Of a DNA stretch of 64,000 nt, positions 1 through 12,399 are shown piece after piece; the first letter of the stretch is position 1; the number at the start of each line of letters is the position of its first letter. Under the pieces are notes generated by a model that saw only the letters and a list, made by a program, of their open reading frames with translations, did not search any database and had not been told where the DNA came from. The DNA is from Meghimatium bilineatum. Its lineage: Eukaryota > Mollusca > Gastropoda > Stylommatophora > Philomycidae. Where the stretch lies: the NCBI GenBank assembly GCA_034231615.1, contig CM067298.1, forward strand, positions 32,928,127 through 32,992,126, written 5' to 3'. The translations under genes were made by a program, and so were the position numbers.

Positions 1-800
1 TTGTTTTTCCCTGATAGGTTATTTAATAGCTTCCAGGTCCTCCTGTCGTTGGTGCGAAGGTTGAGTTTAATAAGTGTCTGACCATTTTTGTTGTTTTGCA
101 TCTTTTGTTTCTAGTTAGTTTATTATATTCTGTTCTGTTTACATGTGTAGGAAACTTCTCTGCTTTATTTCTTGCTGCTCTTCTCTTTTTGACAAATTCT
201 TCAAGTTTCTTTGTCCAGAATGGGCTATATTACTTTCTGCATCCCCGGGGGATTTTTTTTGTAGGCTGCATTAAGTATGGTTGCAGTGATGTTTTTGTTG
301 ATGTTCTTCTTCTTCAGCGTTCATTCTCAAACTCCTGCTGGATCTCTATTGCAGTAGGACAATGGCCCTTTTAGATTTCCAGCAGGATATAGTCCAGAGA
401 ATGGAAATGCGTTGTGTCGCCGTTTTATTTGCGCCAATGGCCCGACACATCCGTCTTCTGCTGGTATTGATGTTCTAGGTGTTTATTTCTGTGTTTTTGT
501 CAATCTTCACTAGGTTTTCATTTGTGCAAATTTTAAATTATTCCCAGTCTACACATTTGTAGTTCCAGTGAGGTGTTTTTCATGTTGGTTGGTTTCTTGT
601 TTGTGAGATTTGAATGATAATTGGGTGGTGGTCACTTCCTATGTCACCAAGCACTGTCAGAGTACAGTCATTTTAGAGGTCTGCTGATATGATGGTAAGG
701 TCAGGTCTGAATGTTGATCCACTGGATCTGTGAATGAGTGTGTAAGAGGATATAGCTAATAGGCTAGCCTCTGAGTTGTAACCTAAATATCAGCTCACTC
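1..800 (-). mobile_element. Decayed non-LTR retrotransposon fragment (endonuclease end and EN-RT linker), split by element R
   Basis: Read on the minus strand, 500-760 encodes the end of an apurinic-type endonuclease domain, with DLTIIS and IGSDHHPIII resembling the GGSDHRPV motif of the intact LINE at 55.6-59.7 kb. 1-275 encodes the following linker (PRGCRK, YSPFWTKKLEEF). Stop codons and frameshifts interrupt it. Element R at 308-466 splits the two parts, and the left window edge cuts the element. Confidence 0.75.
308..466 (-). mobile_element. Element R copy 1 (SINE-like retroposon)
   Basis: This 159-bp copy of the hairpin repeat R is flanked by a perfect 10-bp duplication TTGATGTTCT at 298-307 and 467-476. 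It is inserted into the decayed LINE. The tail, CTTCTTCAGCG on the plus strand, lies at the low-coordinate end. Confidence 0.85.
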
Positions 801-1302
801 TTAAAGCATGCTGACCTATTTTTGTAACTCATCTAAATATTGGCCACATTCATCATTGCTTGACCTGTTGTCAGAATTGCTATGATAATAACCACCGTTG
901 ACCACCGAGTCTCTATTAATCTGTGACCAATATCATACCAGTCAACATTATTTTACTAGATTTAAAAAGTTACTAGAAATTTCACTAAATGTTGCCACTA
1001 TTCTAAGCATTTAGTCAATATTATATTTCCTGCAGGAAGTAAAAAGACTCTTGAAGGTACAATCTGCTCCATTGCATCTCAGATGTTGGTAGTCATTTTA
1101 ATATCATACATAGGTAGGTAATGCTTTCTGTTATTGATGTCTTTTTACAACCATAACCATTTATCATAACCACAGACATAATAAAAACTCTAGATGAATT
1201 GGGTGTGGAAACTATCACAGAACTTAGGTAGTGGTATGAATATTGATGATTCCAGGTCTTTAGGTATGTGGCCTGATTCATATATGTCATTGCAAAGAAG
1301 CC
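801..1302. other. No gene recognised
   Basis: This is AT-rich sequence between two LINE fragments. I see no convincing exon, RNA gene or named repeat. Confidence 0.5.
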
Positions 1303-2747
1303 ATGGACTGTACAGAATATAGAACAATAAGTTTGATGAATCATATAACCAAAATACTTACCAAAATAATGCATAAGATAATTAAAAACAAGATAGACAC
1401 TGTGGTAGGTTACGAGCATTTCGGTTTTAGGAAAAACAAAGGAAATAGAGAAGCTATACTTAGTATTATTAATAGATAAATATATAGAAGTCCCAAAAAC
1501 GTATTTATATTTGCTTCATAGACTACAGTAATGCCCATGACAGATTCTTATATGAAGAATTAATCAAATGTCTGCCACCGAAGACTGATGTGTCTGGCCA
1601 TTGGTGCAAATAAAACGGCGACACAACGCATTTCCATTCTCTGGATTACATTCTGCTGGAAATCTAGGAGGACATGTCCTGCTACAAGAGAATTCAGCAG
1701 GAGTTTGAGAATGTACGCTGAAGAAGAAGAATCGAATGTCTTCAAGAAATAGGCATAGATGGGAAAGACATCAGACTGATTAGAAATATATATTGGGAAC
1801 AGACTGCATGAATAAGGTGTGAAAACAGCTACTCACCATACATAGAAATAAGAATAAGGGTAAGACAAGGATGTATTTTATCACCCAGCCAATTTAATAT
1901 CTATACAGAGAATATCTTTAAACATATAGAAGGAATGCCAGGACTCAAGATTAATGGGAAAATAATAAACAACATTAGATATGCAGATGACACTGTTCTT
2001 TTGGCAGAAAGTGAACATGAACTACAAAGACTAATAGATCAAGTTGATAAATCAAGTAAAGAATACGAACTGGATAAAAACATCCAAAAAAACAAAAACC
2101 ATGATTATCAGCAAAGTCACAGAAGAACAGGTGCTAAACATAAAAATGCATGGAGAGAAACTACAGGTAGAACACTATCAATATCTTGGACACATAATCG
2201 CAAATGATGGCAGATTTGAAACAGATGTTAAAAGGAGAATAAGAATGGCTAAAGGTACTTTCAATGGCATGAGGAAAATATTAACATCTAAACAAATTAC
2301 AAACAAGCTAAAAATTAGAGTTATGAAATGCTACATCTATTCTATATTAATTTATGGCTCAGTAACATGGACAATAAACAAAAAATTCGGAGACAGAATT
2401 GATGCCTTTGAGATGTGCATATATAGAAGAATAGGGAGAAAATCATGGAAGAAAGCAAAGAGGTTCTAAAAACTCTTAATATGAAGAAAGAATTATTAAA
2501 GGAATAAATAAAGATCAAGCAAATAAAATATTTTGGAGACATTAAAAGACATGGCCCCTTGTTGAAGACTTTACTCGTGGGTAAGTCAAAGGGAAGCGAG
2601 TAAGAGGTAGATACAAGTGGGAGAATAACATCACAAAATGGACAGGTTACAGTCTAGCAGAGTGCACAACCAAAACACGAAACGGGATGTTGGAGGTCTG
2701 TTGCAGCCAACCTTCATTGCGGAGATGGCACTTGATGATGATGAATA
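1303..2747 (+). mobile_element. RTE-like LINE remnant, RT domain to 3' end
   Basis: The translation starts with DCTEYRTISLMN and runs through RVRQGCILSP and the catalytic RYADDTVLLAESEHELQ. It continues to YGSVTWTIN, FEMCIYRRIGR and GHIKRH, which is the order found in RTE-type reverse transcriptase ORFs. Several frameshifts and stops make it non-functional. It ends in a GATGATGATGAA-like tail near 2740. Element R at 1574-1731 interrupts it. Partial relatives lie at 10010-10617 and 21846-22205. Confidence 0.85.
1574..1731 (+). mobile_element. Element R copy 2
   Basis: This 158-bp copy is flanked by TCAAATGTCT (1564-1573) and TCGAATGTCT (1732-1741). The related LINE copy at 10287-10315 has the same RT sequence without the insert, so it serves as an empty-site comparison. 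That makes this the clearest proof that R moves as a unit. Confidence 0.9.
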
Positions 2748-2964
2748 ATTCCAACAAAATTTTAGATGATGATTGTAGGCCTAATATGTAATTATTACGA
2801 TCAGACTTTGGTAGAAGTTCTGATTCAGATTTGAGTGTTGATGAAGTTGAGGGGGCATTTTCAATGCAATATACATTGCTATCCCCCTTATCTACATTCA
2901 AAAACATGATTTTTGGAGTATCACATATGAATGCTCAGACTTTTATATAATGCAAAATAATTTG

Positions 2965-3032
<68 letters not shown>

Positions 3033-3470
3033 TAGGATATGTAAATAAATCCTGGGAACTAAAATGTAGGTGTAATGAATAGAACATTTTTTGAAAAATG
3101 CATATGTTGTATTCATTTGCTGATTTCAAGTCAATGTGATATTTATAAGTAATTCTGTATATATAAATACTTGTATGCACTACAAAATGGTTGAGGATAC
3201 ACACAGATGTGTTTTATTTCCAAATAAATGGATTATGATTCAGTTTTCTGAGATACAAGCTTGGGTATGTACACATTTCCATTGTTATTTCCCTGCATTT
3301 TCATGTTTTTTAAAAATGAATTGAATTTTCTATAACTAACACAATATTGCATGTAAGCAAACCAACTAAACTGAGTCTTATTGCCTATCTATTTCTGAAA
3401 ATTTTGATGTCAGAATTGTTCATGAAGACAGAACGGTGAGGGAGATATTGTAAATATACAAATACTACCA
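2748..3470. other. No gene recognised; contains an AT microsatellite
   Basis: Apart from the AT run this is unremarkable AT-rich sequence. Confidence 0.5.
2967..3030. repeat. (AT)n microsatellite
   Basis: An uninterrupted AT dinucleotide run of about 64 bp. Confidence 0.97.
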
Positions 3471-3474
3471 TAAA

Positions 3475-3870
3475 TTGCTAAAATTATTCCAAAATATGCT
3501 CCGACATAGTAGGAAACCTTACTGCGGATTACGGAGACAAATAGTTAATAAAGCATATGGTGATGCTGCAATGAAGAAGTTGCAAGTATTTGTGTTGCAC
3601 AAGCGTTTCTGTGGTCATGTTAGTGTCGATGATGGTGCACGTAGTGGATACCATCAACATTGAAAACATTGAGCATGATTGGAAGCATTGTTCATGATGA
3701 CAGAAGACTTGTGTTGAGAAAATAGCCTCAGAAGTTGGAATATCAGTTGGAAGTTGTCACAGTATTCTTCACAATTATCTGCACATGTACCATGTTTGTC
3801 AACACATGGTTAGCAGAATTTTATCTCCCAAACAGAAAGAAATGAGATTGACCCAGTCAGGAGACCTCAT
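3475..3870 (+). pseudogene. Mariner-like transposase remnant, N-terminal HTH region only
   Basis: The readable fragments AYGDAAMKKLQVFVLHKRF, VDDGARSG, IASEVGISVGSCHSIL and ILSPKQKEMRL, spread over several frames, follow the order of the two helix-turn-helix modules of mariner transposases (YGD...FEWHKRF, DPRSGRP, ELGIS.GS..IL). The DDD catalytic half is absent. Multiple stops and frame changes show it is long dead. Confidence 0.7.
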
Positions 3871-3873
3871 CAA

Positions 3874-4190
3874 ATGGAGCAATTTCTCACAAATAGTGAT
3901 TTAAGAAACAAAACACACCATGAATATGTGTCAAACATCACAAGAAAATACAGATGGAAATGTGTTGGTCACGTTTTAAGACTAGACGAAAACAGAATAA
4001 GCCAAAAAGCCCTTATAAGGACACCTGAGGATAAAATAAAAGAGGAAGGCTTAAAACAAGTTTAAAAAATACCATACTTAAAGAAGGAGAAATAAAAGGG
4101 TGCAAGACTATTCAAGAGCTAAAACTGCAGGAAGTGGACCACAACACATGGAGAATCAAAACCTCTGTATGAAAGGAACAAACTAAAGTA
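3874..4190 (+). mobile_element. LINE 3'-end fragment
   Basis: The open stretch contains the phrase KWKCVGHVLRLDENR, typical of the region after the RT domain in RTE/CR1-like ORFs (WFGHV.RM.....). It is followed by degraded 3' sequence ending near 4190. Confidence 0.6.
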
Positions 4191-4194
4191 AACT

Positions 4195-4720
4195 AAACCT
4201 CCTCAATTGAGTAACCGAGGTGACACTCAAACGCACACTGTTTACTATCTCAAAGGAATGGTTGTGTTAAGGGGGTTTATGGATGCAAGTTTAGTTCTCC
4301 TGAAGCGAGGCATTCCACTGCAGCAGTATTCCAGAATTCTTTCATCCTGCCAGGAGTGCAGCATATACTCCTGGGCCAACTAGTTCATCATTCTTCCATC
4401 AGATCTGTTGACCCATCAGTAGTGATGTACACCAAGCATTCCCCGTCACTTAAGAGTCTGCCACAAAAGGACTAAGGTGTATTGTTGATTGGCTTGCATC
4501 TCTCTGTCATCCATGGGGACCATAAGACAAAAGTAAGAAAGCGAGACAAGTCATGCAGTGGCAACAATTTATCACAGGTGACAGATTATCAGCCCATCCC
4601 CAAACAATCCTTAGTCCCCTTCTACGACATGCCTGGAAAGAAGACAGTGGCCTTATTCTTTGCACCAGGAACTAGAAGTTCAGGCCATGGTAGCCACACG
4701 ATCATAAAAAAAGGTATGTG
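4195..4720 (-). repeat. Repeat Q copy, reverse orientation
   Basis: This is the reverse complement of the interspersed repeat also found at 20530-20960, 47490-47945 and 51650-51917. Shared landmarks are the TACGACATG block at 4620-4640, a GGCCCAGGAGT-type block near 4370 and the GAGTAACCGAG end near 4210. No protein is recognisable. Confidence 0.6.
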
Positions 4721-5600
4721 ACAAATGTATTATTACCAATTATTAGCTTTCCAGTGCTTTTTAAGGTAAATTTTTGAATTTGAACTTATTATCTTAACAT
4801 GCAAATCAATATTTGTCTTTGCAGGTGTTGTATCCATCACCAATTTCCTGATTGTTTTTATTGGAATCAGCCTGTGTGCTATAGTGGAGGCATTTACAGA
4901 CCAGATTGACAATTTAATATTGCCGCTTGTTTTATATCCTTTTTTGTGTTTGAGCTGATATGATTTGTTGATAATTATAGTAAATAACACACTATTTAAA
5001 ATTCAATAGGATATTTTAGCAAATCTCCCAAAAAGATTGAACAAAGTCATCTAAATACTTGACTTTCATAAATATGAAATAAGTTAAATGCAGATATGAC
5101 TCATTTATTATACAATTATGTAAATTTCCCAATTAACACAAATAATGAACACAGCACATGTCAACAAGTATAAATACTGAGATTTTACAGACATAAATAA
5201 GTGCAAATGTAGCATCCTAGCTTTAGACAAATTTATTGGGTATGAGTAATAGGAAGTTGGCTATATGTTTCTGGGGATCAAAAGGGGAGCAAAGAATAGC
5301 ATCACAGTGACCAATGTTAGTAGATGGGTAGTTATATTTATATGTCATGATTGTTGAATAGGAACTTCAAAAGTCTGTATACATTCTGTGTTGAAGACGT
5401 CTCTTCTTTCTTTTCTAAGAGTAAAGAAAATTAACTCTTGTTGTATAGTTATATAAAATAACTCTTTAGTATGCTAATATATACCTCATATATAAAACAT
5501 AAAATAAATTTAATTTGGACTTGCTAAAGTAGACAGGGGGAGGGGAATGGCCAATACCAGAAATTACATATGCATGTGACAGTTCTTTTAACAAGCATGG
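4721..5600. other. No gene recognised
   Basis: AT-rich sequence. A short match to other interspersed repeats (AAAGGGGAGCAAAGAATAGC) occurs near 5280. Confidence 0.5.
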
Positions 5601-6280
5601 ATGGTCTGAAAGAACCTAATTCTATCCACACAAAAAACCACAATAAAGTCCAGAATGTGTTCTTAAATAGAAAAATCATGACAACAGATAAAGTCAAAAC
5701 CCAACCACAAGTCATAACTGATTACCACAAACTAAAAGATGTTATATATTTTGAATATTTGGGTGGCAACATAAACAGCTCAGTGGGTTATGCTGCTGAA
5801 ATCAAGAAAAGAATTGCAATAGCGACTTCAAAACTTCCACAAATAAAAAATCCTTGGCAAGGCATCAGCTGTAAATCTAAATTACATCTGATTAGAATAA
5901 GTTTATTTCAAGTAGTTATTTATGGCTGTGAATCATGGACACTAAATAAACCAGTGGCATAGAGTATTGCTGCCTTTGAAATGAGATGCTATAGTAGAGT
6001 TTAACAGTCGAGATTTTAAAATTGAACATTGAAGAGGGTTGGCACTTAAACAGCATTATAATAAGAAAGCTGTAATGTTTTGGCCATATAAAGAGACATA
6101 ACAGCATAGGCAAATTATTAATGAAAAATGTGGTTACTGGTAGCAGGGATAAGAGCCACTCAAGATGATGTTGGATAAGAGGCATCAAAGATTGCTTAAA
6201 CATGTCCTTGGATGTGGCAGGTCAACTCATCCAGAATCATGAGTTCAGAGATCCCTAAAGAAGACTGCCTTCTGAAAAGA
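5600..6280 (+). mobile_element. Diverged RTE-type LINE fragment
   Basis: The translation contains YFEYLGGNINSS, EIKKRIAIATSKL and YGCESWTLNK, followed by a degraded C-terminal part. These are the post-catalytic RT (thumb) motifs of RTE-type LINEs. It is distinct from the 1303-2747 copy and closer to the reverse-strand copy at 36.1-37.2 kb. Confidence 0.75.
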
Positions 6281-6571
6281 ATGTCACCTGCTTTATAAAG
6301 TATGTATGAACAATAACACAATATAAATCAAATAAATGTCAGTCATTTGTTATGTAAAAATTATCTTTTAATATGTAACAATGTACAACCTTCAAAATAA
6401 CATCATTATTTCTTGCAGAGTCATGTGTATAATCAAATTTTTACAAACACTTGTTACAGATAAATGTAAAATTATTGTTCTGAGAATGTGATAAACATGT
6501 CATCACTGCTTTATTTATGTAATAAACATATCATTATTTTCTCTTATAGTAAACATATTACTGTCTGTTAA
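6281..6571. other. No gene recognised
   Basis: AT-rich spacer with nothing recognisable. Confidence 0.5.
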
Positions 6572-6573
6572 TA

Positions 6574-6743
6574 CAGTGGAATCCCTCTAAAGCACATATA
6601 TTTTAAACAAATATTTCTATTTTACAATAATTTTCAAAATCCCCAATTATATTTATTATTTATACTGTAGGTTGTATAGTGAATTTGTTATTACATAAAT
6701 ATTTTGTTGGTTCGGACCAAGTTGTTATAATGGGATTTGATTG
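6574..6743 (-). mobile_element. Pogo/Tigger-like MITE copy 1
   Basis: A 170-bp element flanked by TA dinucleotides (6572-6573, 6744-6745). The inverted ends are CAGTGGAATCCC on the left and the complement of GGGATTTGATTG on the right. The internal block TCCCCAATTATATTTAT is shared with copies at 13222, 14531, 15820 and 16049. Confidence 0.75.
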
Positions 6744-6802
6744 TACAGTAAACATATTTTTAGTGTCTGCTAATATAATAAACATAACAATCATCATCAT
6801 CA

Positions 6803-7076
6803 TGTACCATCTCTGCAATGACCATTGGGTTATCGCACTGGCTTCGCATATGAGTGGTCCTGGGTTCATTCCCCAGTTGAGGTGAAAATGTTTTTCAGAT
6901 CGCAACGGCTCCCAGGTCGACACAGCCTTAAATGGGTACCAGATTAATCCGGGAAGTAAAGACCGCGAGGGAGAGGAGATGGCTACCGACCTCATTTGCA
7001 GAGCCTCTGAAATGTGAGATTGCTAACATCTCACACCCCTACAGCATTAATAAATGCTATGGGTTACTTTACTTAA
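6803..7076 (+). mobile_element. tRNA-derived SINE (SINE-A) copy 1
   Basis: The head resembles a tRNA, with a degenerate box A near 6820 and a box B-like GGGTTCATTCC near 6863. The body has the landmarks CAGATCGCAACGGCTCCC and CCGGGAAGTAAAGACC, and the tail is GGGTTACTTTACTTAA. The same structure occurs at 12932-13191 and, reversed, at 25833-26079. Confidence 0.8.
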
Positions 7077-7319
7077 TACCATTTCAAATATCTTATTGTA
7101 TATAGAGATCCATTTATTCAAGTTTTTAATTACACTTAGTGGATAACAATGCAGTCTATCAATAATGCTTACTGCTTATATTTCTAATAGATGCTTATTG
7201 TTTTTAAATGGATCATTTCAACTATTATTACATGATATTCTGAATTTGTACATATAATAATTTATCTTTTTAGCTGGGGATGTAATTTTTCTCTCAAATT
7301 AAAGCATATTCTTACCAGT

Positions 7320-8015
7320 CATCATCAGGTGCCATACCGGCTGGCATAGGTGATCATGGCTCTCCACAGCTTTCTATCTCCAGTATTATGTATCAAGACC
7401 ATTGTTGTTTCCTTGCCGTGCAAGGTTGTTAAACTGTCTAATATTTTCTCACGTTGTTGTCCTCTGTCTCTGTTGCCTTTAATCTTGCCTGTTGTAACTA
7501 TGTTATCCAAACCTCCTTGTCTCATAAAGTTGTCAAAATATGAAGATTGTCTTTTTTCTTATACTATTGATTAAGGTCCTTTTTGCATTTGACTCTTTCA
7601 ACACCTCCACATTAGTTTTCCTGGTAGTCCATGGTATTCTCAGCATTCTTCTGTAGAACCACATATCTATTTCCTCTAATTTCCCACTTTCCTGTTTGCT
7701 AATTCTCCAAGACTCACATCCATATGTTCGTATAAGTGTTATAGCACTGCAGAATTCTCTTCCTCGCCTCTAATGACAAGGTCATATTACACAATATATT
7801 TTTCACTTTCTGAATGTTTTTTTTGCCTGCCCTATTCTGCTTCTAATTTCTGTTGAACTTCTTCCATCTGCTGTAATCTTTGTACCTAAATATTTGAATT
7901 GGTATACCTGTTTTAATACTATATTGTTCACTTTAATCTTGCAAGTTGTGGTAGTTTGTTTCTTTGAAATAACCATTACTTCTGTTTTCTTGGTATTTAG
8001 GAATAATTCTTACCA
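7320..8015 (-). mobile_element. LINE RT C-terminal remnant
   Basis: The minus strand reads NTKKTEVMVISKK, FKYLGTKITADG, YGCESWRIS, WFYRRMLRIPWT, then basic and acidic phrases ending near AYASRYGT. These are post-YADD motifs of an endonuclease/RT LINE. It carries frameshifts. A related 3' end lies at 19570-19780 on the plus strand. Confidence 0.8.
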
Positions 8016-8137
8016 GTAAGTGATTGAAATAATCTTACATCAGGTATGTATTTTAGACAGGAGGGAGGAAAGTTGTACTGTAAAAGTACTGTAAAAATAA
8101 ATTATATTCTTTGACCTGGAAAAAAAAATAGTAGTAG

Positions 8138-8257
8138 TAATTTTGTCATTCTTTTTGGATATAAACACTAAAGAATAAATATAGTTGGGGTTTTGAAAAT
8201 TGTTGTTAAATAGAAATATTTGTTTAAAATGTATGCACTATAGAAGGATTCCACTGG
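8138..8257 (+). mobile_element. Pogo-like MITE, truncated copy
   Basis: The right half of the MITE family, with ATAGTTGGGGTTTTGAAAA and an ACTATAGAAGGATTCCACTG end. The left end is missing. Confidence 0.55.
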
Positions 8258-8307
8258 ATATTACAAATCAGTTTTTCACAGAGTGATGTACTGAATGTAA
8301 TTTATTA

Positions 8308-9300
8308 TACATATAAATACACTGACCACCATATAGTAATTCATATAAAACACACTGACTCCCAGCTTATTCATATAAAACACATTGCCCACCAAATAGT
8401 CATTCATATAAAACATACTGACCAACATATATTAATTCACATAAAACATTCTGACCAACATATATTCATTTATATAAAATATACTCACCACCAGGCAGTC
8501 AATCATATAAACACACAGGCAACCATGTGCTAATTCATATAAACACACAACCATGTGCTCATTCATATAAAACACTGACCACCAAATAGTTATTCATATA
8601 AAACACGCTCACCACAAGGGCAGTTATTTATATAAAGTACAGTGACCACCAGATACACAATCATATAAAACACTGACTACTATATAGTTTTTCATATAAA
8701 CACTGGACAGTAGGCAGTCATATGTATAAACACACTGACCACCAGGTAGTCATTCATATAAAACACTGACCACCAGGTAGTCATTCATATAAAACACTGA
8801 CCACCAGGTAGTCATTCATATAAAACACTGACCACAAGGTAGTAATTCATATAAATCAGACAACCAGGTAGTCATTCATATAAAACACTGACAACCAGGT
8901 AGTCATTCATATAAAACATTGACCACCAGGTATTCCTTCATATAAAACACTGATCACCAGGTAGTCATTCATATAAAACACTGACCACCAGATAGTCATT
9001 CATAAAAAACAGACAACCAGGTAGTCATTCATATAAAATGCTGACCACCTGGGAATCATTCATATAAAACACTGACCACAAGGTAATCATTCATATAAAA
9101 CATACCAGGGTAGTTTTTAAGTTCTAGTAGTTTTTTAATATAAAACACACTGACCTCCAGGTATTTTTTAAATATAAACCACATACCACCAGGTTATTTT
9201 TACTAGTATATAAAAACACACTGACCATCAAGTGGATTTTTTCATATAAAAAACACTGACCACCAAGTATTTATCACCAAGAAGTTTTCTTATATGAAAC
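8308..9300. repeat. Minisatellite, ~31-bp unit, about 30 units
   Basis: Tandem, imperfect copies of a unit that reads TTCATATAAAACACTGACC then ACCAGGTAGTCA. They are most regular at 8750-9100 and decay toward both ends. The same unit reappears at 11.7-12.07 kb and 12.4-12.62 kb. There is no coding potential. Confidence 0.9.
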
Positions 9301-10009
9301 ATATAGACAGCAAAGTATGCTTATCAAAACCCAAAAAATTCAGAATTAACCCTTTCAGCCCTGACTGGTTAGGAAAAATTCTGGGCTTAATTCCCAGGGC
9401 AAGGGGAATAACTGCAAAAATCGGAAGTGATTGTTCAAGAAAATTAATATAAAATACAATTTGTGATCAATTTTTATGATTCAAAGTCCAATTAACAGAT
9501 TAAAGGAAGAGGTAATGATCTACATATCTTTGTGAATGTCATGTAAGATAAGTTTACTTGTCATTTAACATGCTAGAGGGTGAAAAAAATGAGCACCAGT
9601 TTCATGTTGACTTCATTTACTTGTGTCAAATTGTTTGCTGATGAATGTTCAAATGAAAGCAGCAAAGCAGTCTCCTTTACATAACATGACAACAACATTC
9701 TGTAACTGTTAACTACTCCAATCATAAAGGCCTAGTTCACATAAAGAAAACCCTAGATATCTGGTGAAACAGGTTTCCAAAAAGGATCTCGTTTTTTTTA
9801 TAGAAAATTTTGATGCTGACATACACAACATTCTGCGCATATTCCCAAAGAATGGCTTACATAGAAACAGTGAAAACTAGGTATAGTTCTAATCAAAAGC
9901 AGAATAATCGTGATCAATGTCATTTGCAGGGCCTTATTTCTCATAAAATTGATCAATATTGACATAGATCAGCTCTGTTGACTATTCTCAAACATTACTA
10001 GGTCTATGG
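9301..10009. other. No gene recognised
   Basis: Nothing recognisable in this spacer. Confidence 0.5.
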
Positions 10010-10617
10010 TGCGGAGTGGGGCACATCATCAATTAGGCCTACACTACAGATCAACAATAAGTTTGATGAGTCATATAACCACAATACTACTCAAGATAAT
10101 ACATGAAAGAATTAAAAACAAGATAGACACTGAGGTGCGTGAAGAGCAATTTCGTTTAGGAAAAACAAAGGAACCAGAGAAGCTATAATTAGTATCTGAC
10201 TTTTGATAGATAAATATATAGAAGTCCAAATAAGTACCTACAATCATTGCTTCATAGATTACAGCAAGGTCTTTGACAGAGTCCAACATGAAAAATTAAT
10301 CAAATGTTTTCAAAAAATAGGCATAGATGATAAAATACAAAAATATATATTAGGAACAGACTGCATCAATAAGGTGTGAAAACAGCTACTCACCATATAT
10401 TGAAATTAGAAGAGGGGTAAGACAAGGATTATTTTATCACCGAGCCTATTTAATATCTACACAGAGAATATCTTTAAATAAGTAGAAGGAATGCTAGGAC
10501 TCAGGATCAGTGGGAAAATAATAAAAAACCTGAGATATGCAGATGACACTGTTCTTTTAGCAGAAAGTGAACATGAACTACAAATAAATCAGGTTGATAA
10601 ATCAAGTAAAGAATATG
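10010..10617 (+). mobile_element. RTE-like LINE remnant, second copy
   Basis: Reads RSTISLMSHITTILLKII, a degraded GVRQG block and DMQMTLFF, a frame-shifted form of YADDTVLL. It is homologous to 1303-2080 but lacks the R insertion. It stops abruptly at about 10617, where a different LINE fragment begins on the other strand. Confidence 0.8.
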
Positions 10618-10624
10618 TTATGTT

Positions 10625-11013
10625 ATGATCCTCCAGTGCCATAGGCAACGCATATGGCAGAAACCATAGCTTTTCATTTATGTCTTTGTGTTGTCAGGTC
10701 TTTCAGTTCTTGTGTGTTGTTTAGGTTCATTTACATACTTTCTCTATTAGTGATTCTTCATAGAGTTTCTTTACGTCTCCCTCTTCTTCTTACTCCCGGT
10801 GGCACCCAATTTAGTGACTGATGGGGAATTCTTAGGCTGTTCATTCTGAGAGCATGACTGATGTGTCCATCGCCTCTGTCTAATGAAGGAAGATATATGG
10901 GTTTGTTTGTTTACTGAAGTCTTTTTCCAGAATAATTCTTTGTGCAGATCCCAAATGTCATTTATCTTTGTGGAGCTAACTTTTCCCATGCTTTTCATTG
11001 GCTGACAAAACAA
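10625..11013 (-). mobile_element. CR1/RTE-like LINE 3'-end remnant
   Basis: The minus strand, corrected for frame, resembles the GH.LRM....P..L.W.P.G.R.RGRP..T segment downstream of RT domains. Visible pieces are RQRRWTHQSCSQNEQP and KLGATGSKKKRET. Confidence 0.6.
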
Positions 11014-11182
11014 AATATACCTTTGATAAACAATGATCAGTCAAGATAAGTGATAAAAGAGCTATATTTTAGTAGAAGTTGCTTTCTTCCGAGAAGTGGA
11101 TTCTGGACTTCATTGAATGCTAAAATAAATAGCATTTTTATTGTGGGGGTTAGTTGTGCTGAGACTTGAATTAAACCTTATT
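11014..11182. other. Spacer
   Basis: Short AT-rich spacer with nothing recognisable. Confidence 0.5.
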
Positions 11183-11193
11183 GAATATAGACC

Positions 11194-11352
11194 TCTGCCG
11201 AAGATGGATGTGTCGGGCCATTGGCGCAAATAAAACGGCGACACAGCTCATTTTCATTCTCTGGACTACATCCTTCTGGAAAATCTAATAGGACCATGGT
11301 CCTGCTACAAGAGATATCCAGTGGGAGTTTGAGAATGAACGCTGAAGAAGAA
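11194..11352 (+). mobile_element. Element R copy 3
   Basis: A 159-bp copy with a perfect 11-bp duplication GAATATAGACC at 11183-11193 and 11353-11363. It ends in GAACGCTGAAGAAGAA, the reference tail for the family. Confidence 0.9.
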
Positions 11353-11363
11353 GAATATAGACC

Positions 11364-11694
11364 ATATAATTCAGAACTTTGTATATACATAGTTGAAATA
11401 TGGAGAATGATTTCTTTGGGAAAAAAGGTAGGACTTAAATATGAACGGTTTTAAAACAAACTGTTTTCGAAGTAATGAATTGTACTATGTATTTGGTTTG
11501 TGTGTGTGTGTGGTGTCGATAGGAAAGGTAACTCTAAATTTACAGTTAACTATAAATGTATAGCTATTTTTGTTTAGTTAAAAAAATGTCATTACTGCTT
11601 GTTTTCGTGTTAAGGGGTGCAAGGAGGACTTTGCCTGTTTTTTGTTTAGTAAACACTGTACACTCACTTGTTTTTGTAGAAAAAAAAGCACTGC
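11364..11694. other. No gene recognised
   Basis: AT-rich spacer with a short GT run near 11500. Confidence 0.5.
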
Positions 11695-12065
11695 TATCAA
11701 GTAGTCATTTATATAAAACACATTGACCACTAAGTGATCGTACATAGAAAACACACTGACGACCATGTGATCGTTCATTAAAAAAACTCACCAAAAAGTT
11801 ATCTTCATTTTTAAAAACACATTGACCACCAAGTGATTATTCATAAAAAACACACTGAACACAAAGTTATCTTTCATTTTTAAAAACACATTGACCACCT
11901 AGTGATCGTTCATAAAAAAACATATTGACCACAAAACTATCTTTCATTTTTAAAAACACATTGACCACCTAGTGATCGTTCATAAAAAAACATATTGACC
12001 ACAAAACTATCTTCCATTTTTAAAAATACATTGACCAGCAAGTAGTCATATAAAACATACATGCA
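11695..12065. repeat. Minisatellite block 2 (~31-bp family, ~65-bp higher-order unit)
   Basis: Units of the CATTGACCACCTAGTGATCG type alternate with CATATTGACCACAAAACTATC, giving a two-unit period of about 65 bp. It is related to 8308-9300 by the CATAAAA...CACTGACCACCA core. Confidence 0.8.
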
Positions 12066-12119
12066 GTTTTTTTTCATACATGACCTCAGTTGACCTCAGT
12101 CATCCATATTTGTTGTTTC

Positions 12120-12380
12120 AGTTCCCAGGAATAACGAGCAATTAGCTCTTACTTCCTATGTGCATTACAGTGGTTTCTCCAGAGCTTTATTTCATACCCA
12201 GAAGACTAACTCTCAGCAGTGTGCAATGCTTTGAGAAGTCTCATACTCAGAGGTTGTAAATTCTAGGGTCTTGTGGCTTTTCTACCTTTCCATAACATGC
12301 AGAGTTGCAGTCATGAGATTCAGCTCCCATGTCAAGCATCCTTTCCTTTTAGAAATGTCCACAGCAATCCAGCTCTGGAT
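12120..12380 (-). repeat. Repeat S copy, inverted relative to 62930-63200
   Basis: The reverse complement shares blocks with 62930-63200, including CAGAGCTGG, GGAAAGGTAGAAAAGCCACA and GGTATGAAAT, and the TTGCACATAGGAAGTAA-type end. The element type is unknown. A short third piece lies near 39330-39390. Confidence 0.65.
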
Positions 12381-12399
12381 CATGATAATTGTGATAGAT

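Noticed and set aside
8308..9300. CRISPR-like array.
   Set aside because: Units are contiguous and drift in sequence, with no constant repeat separated by unique spacers, and the genome is eukaryotic. It is a minisatellite.
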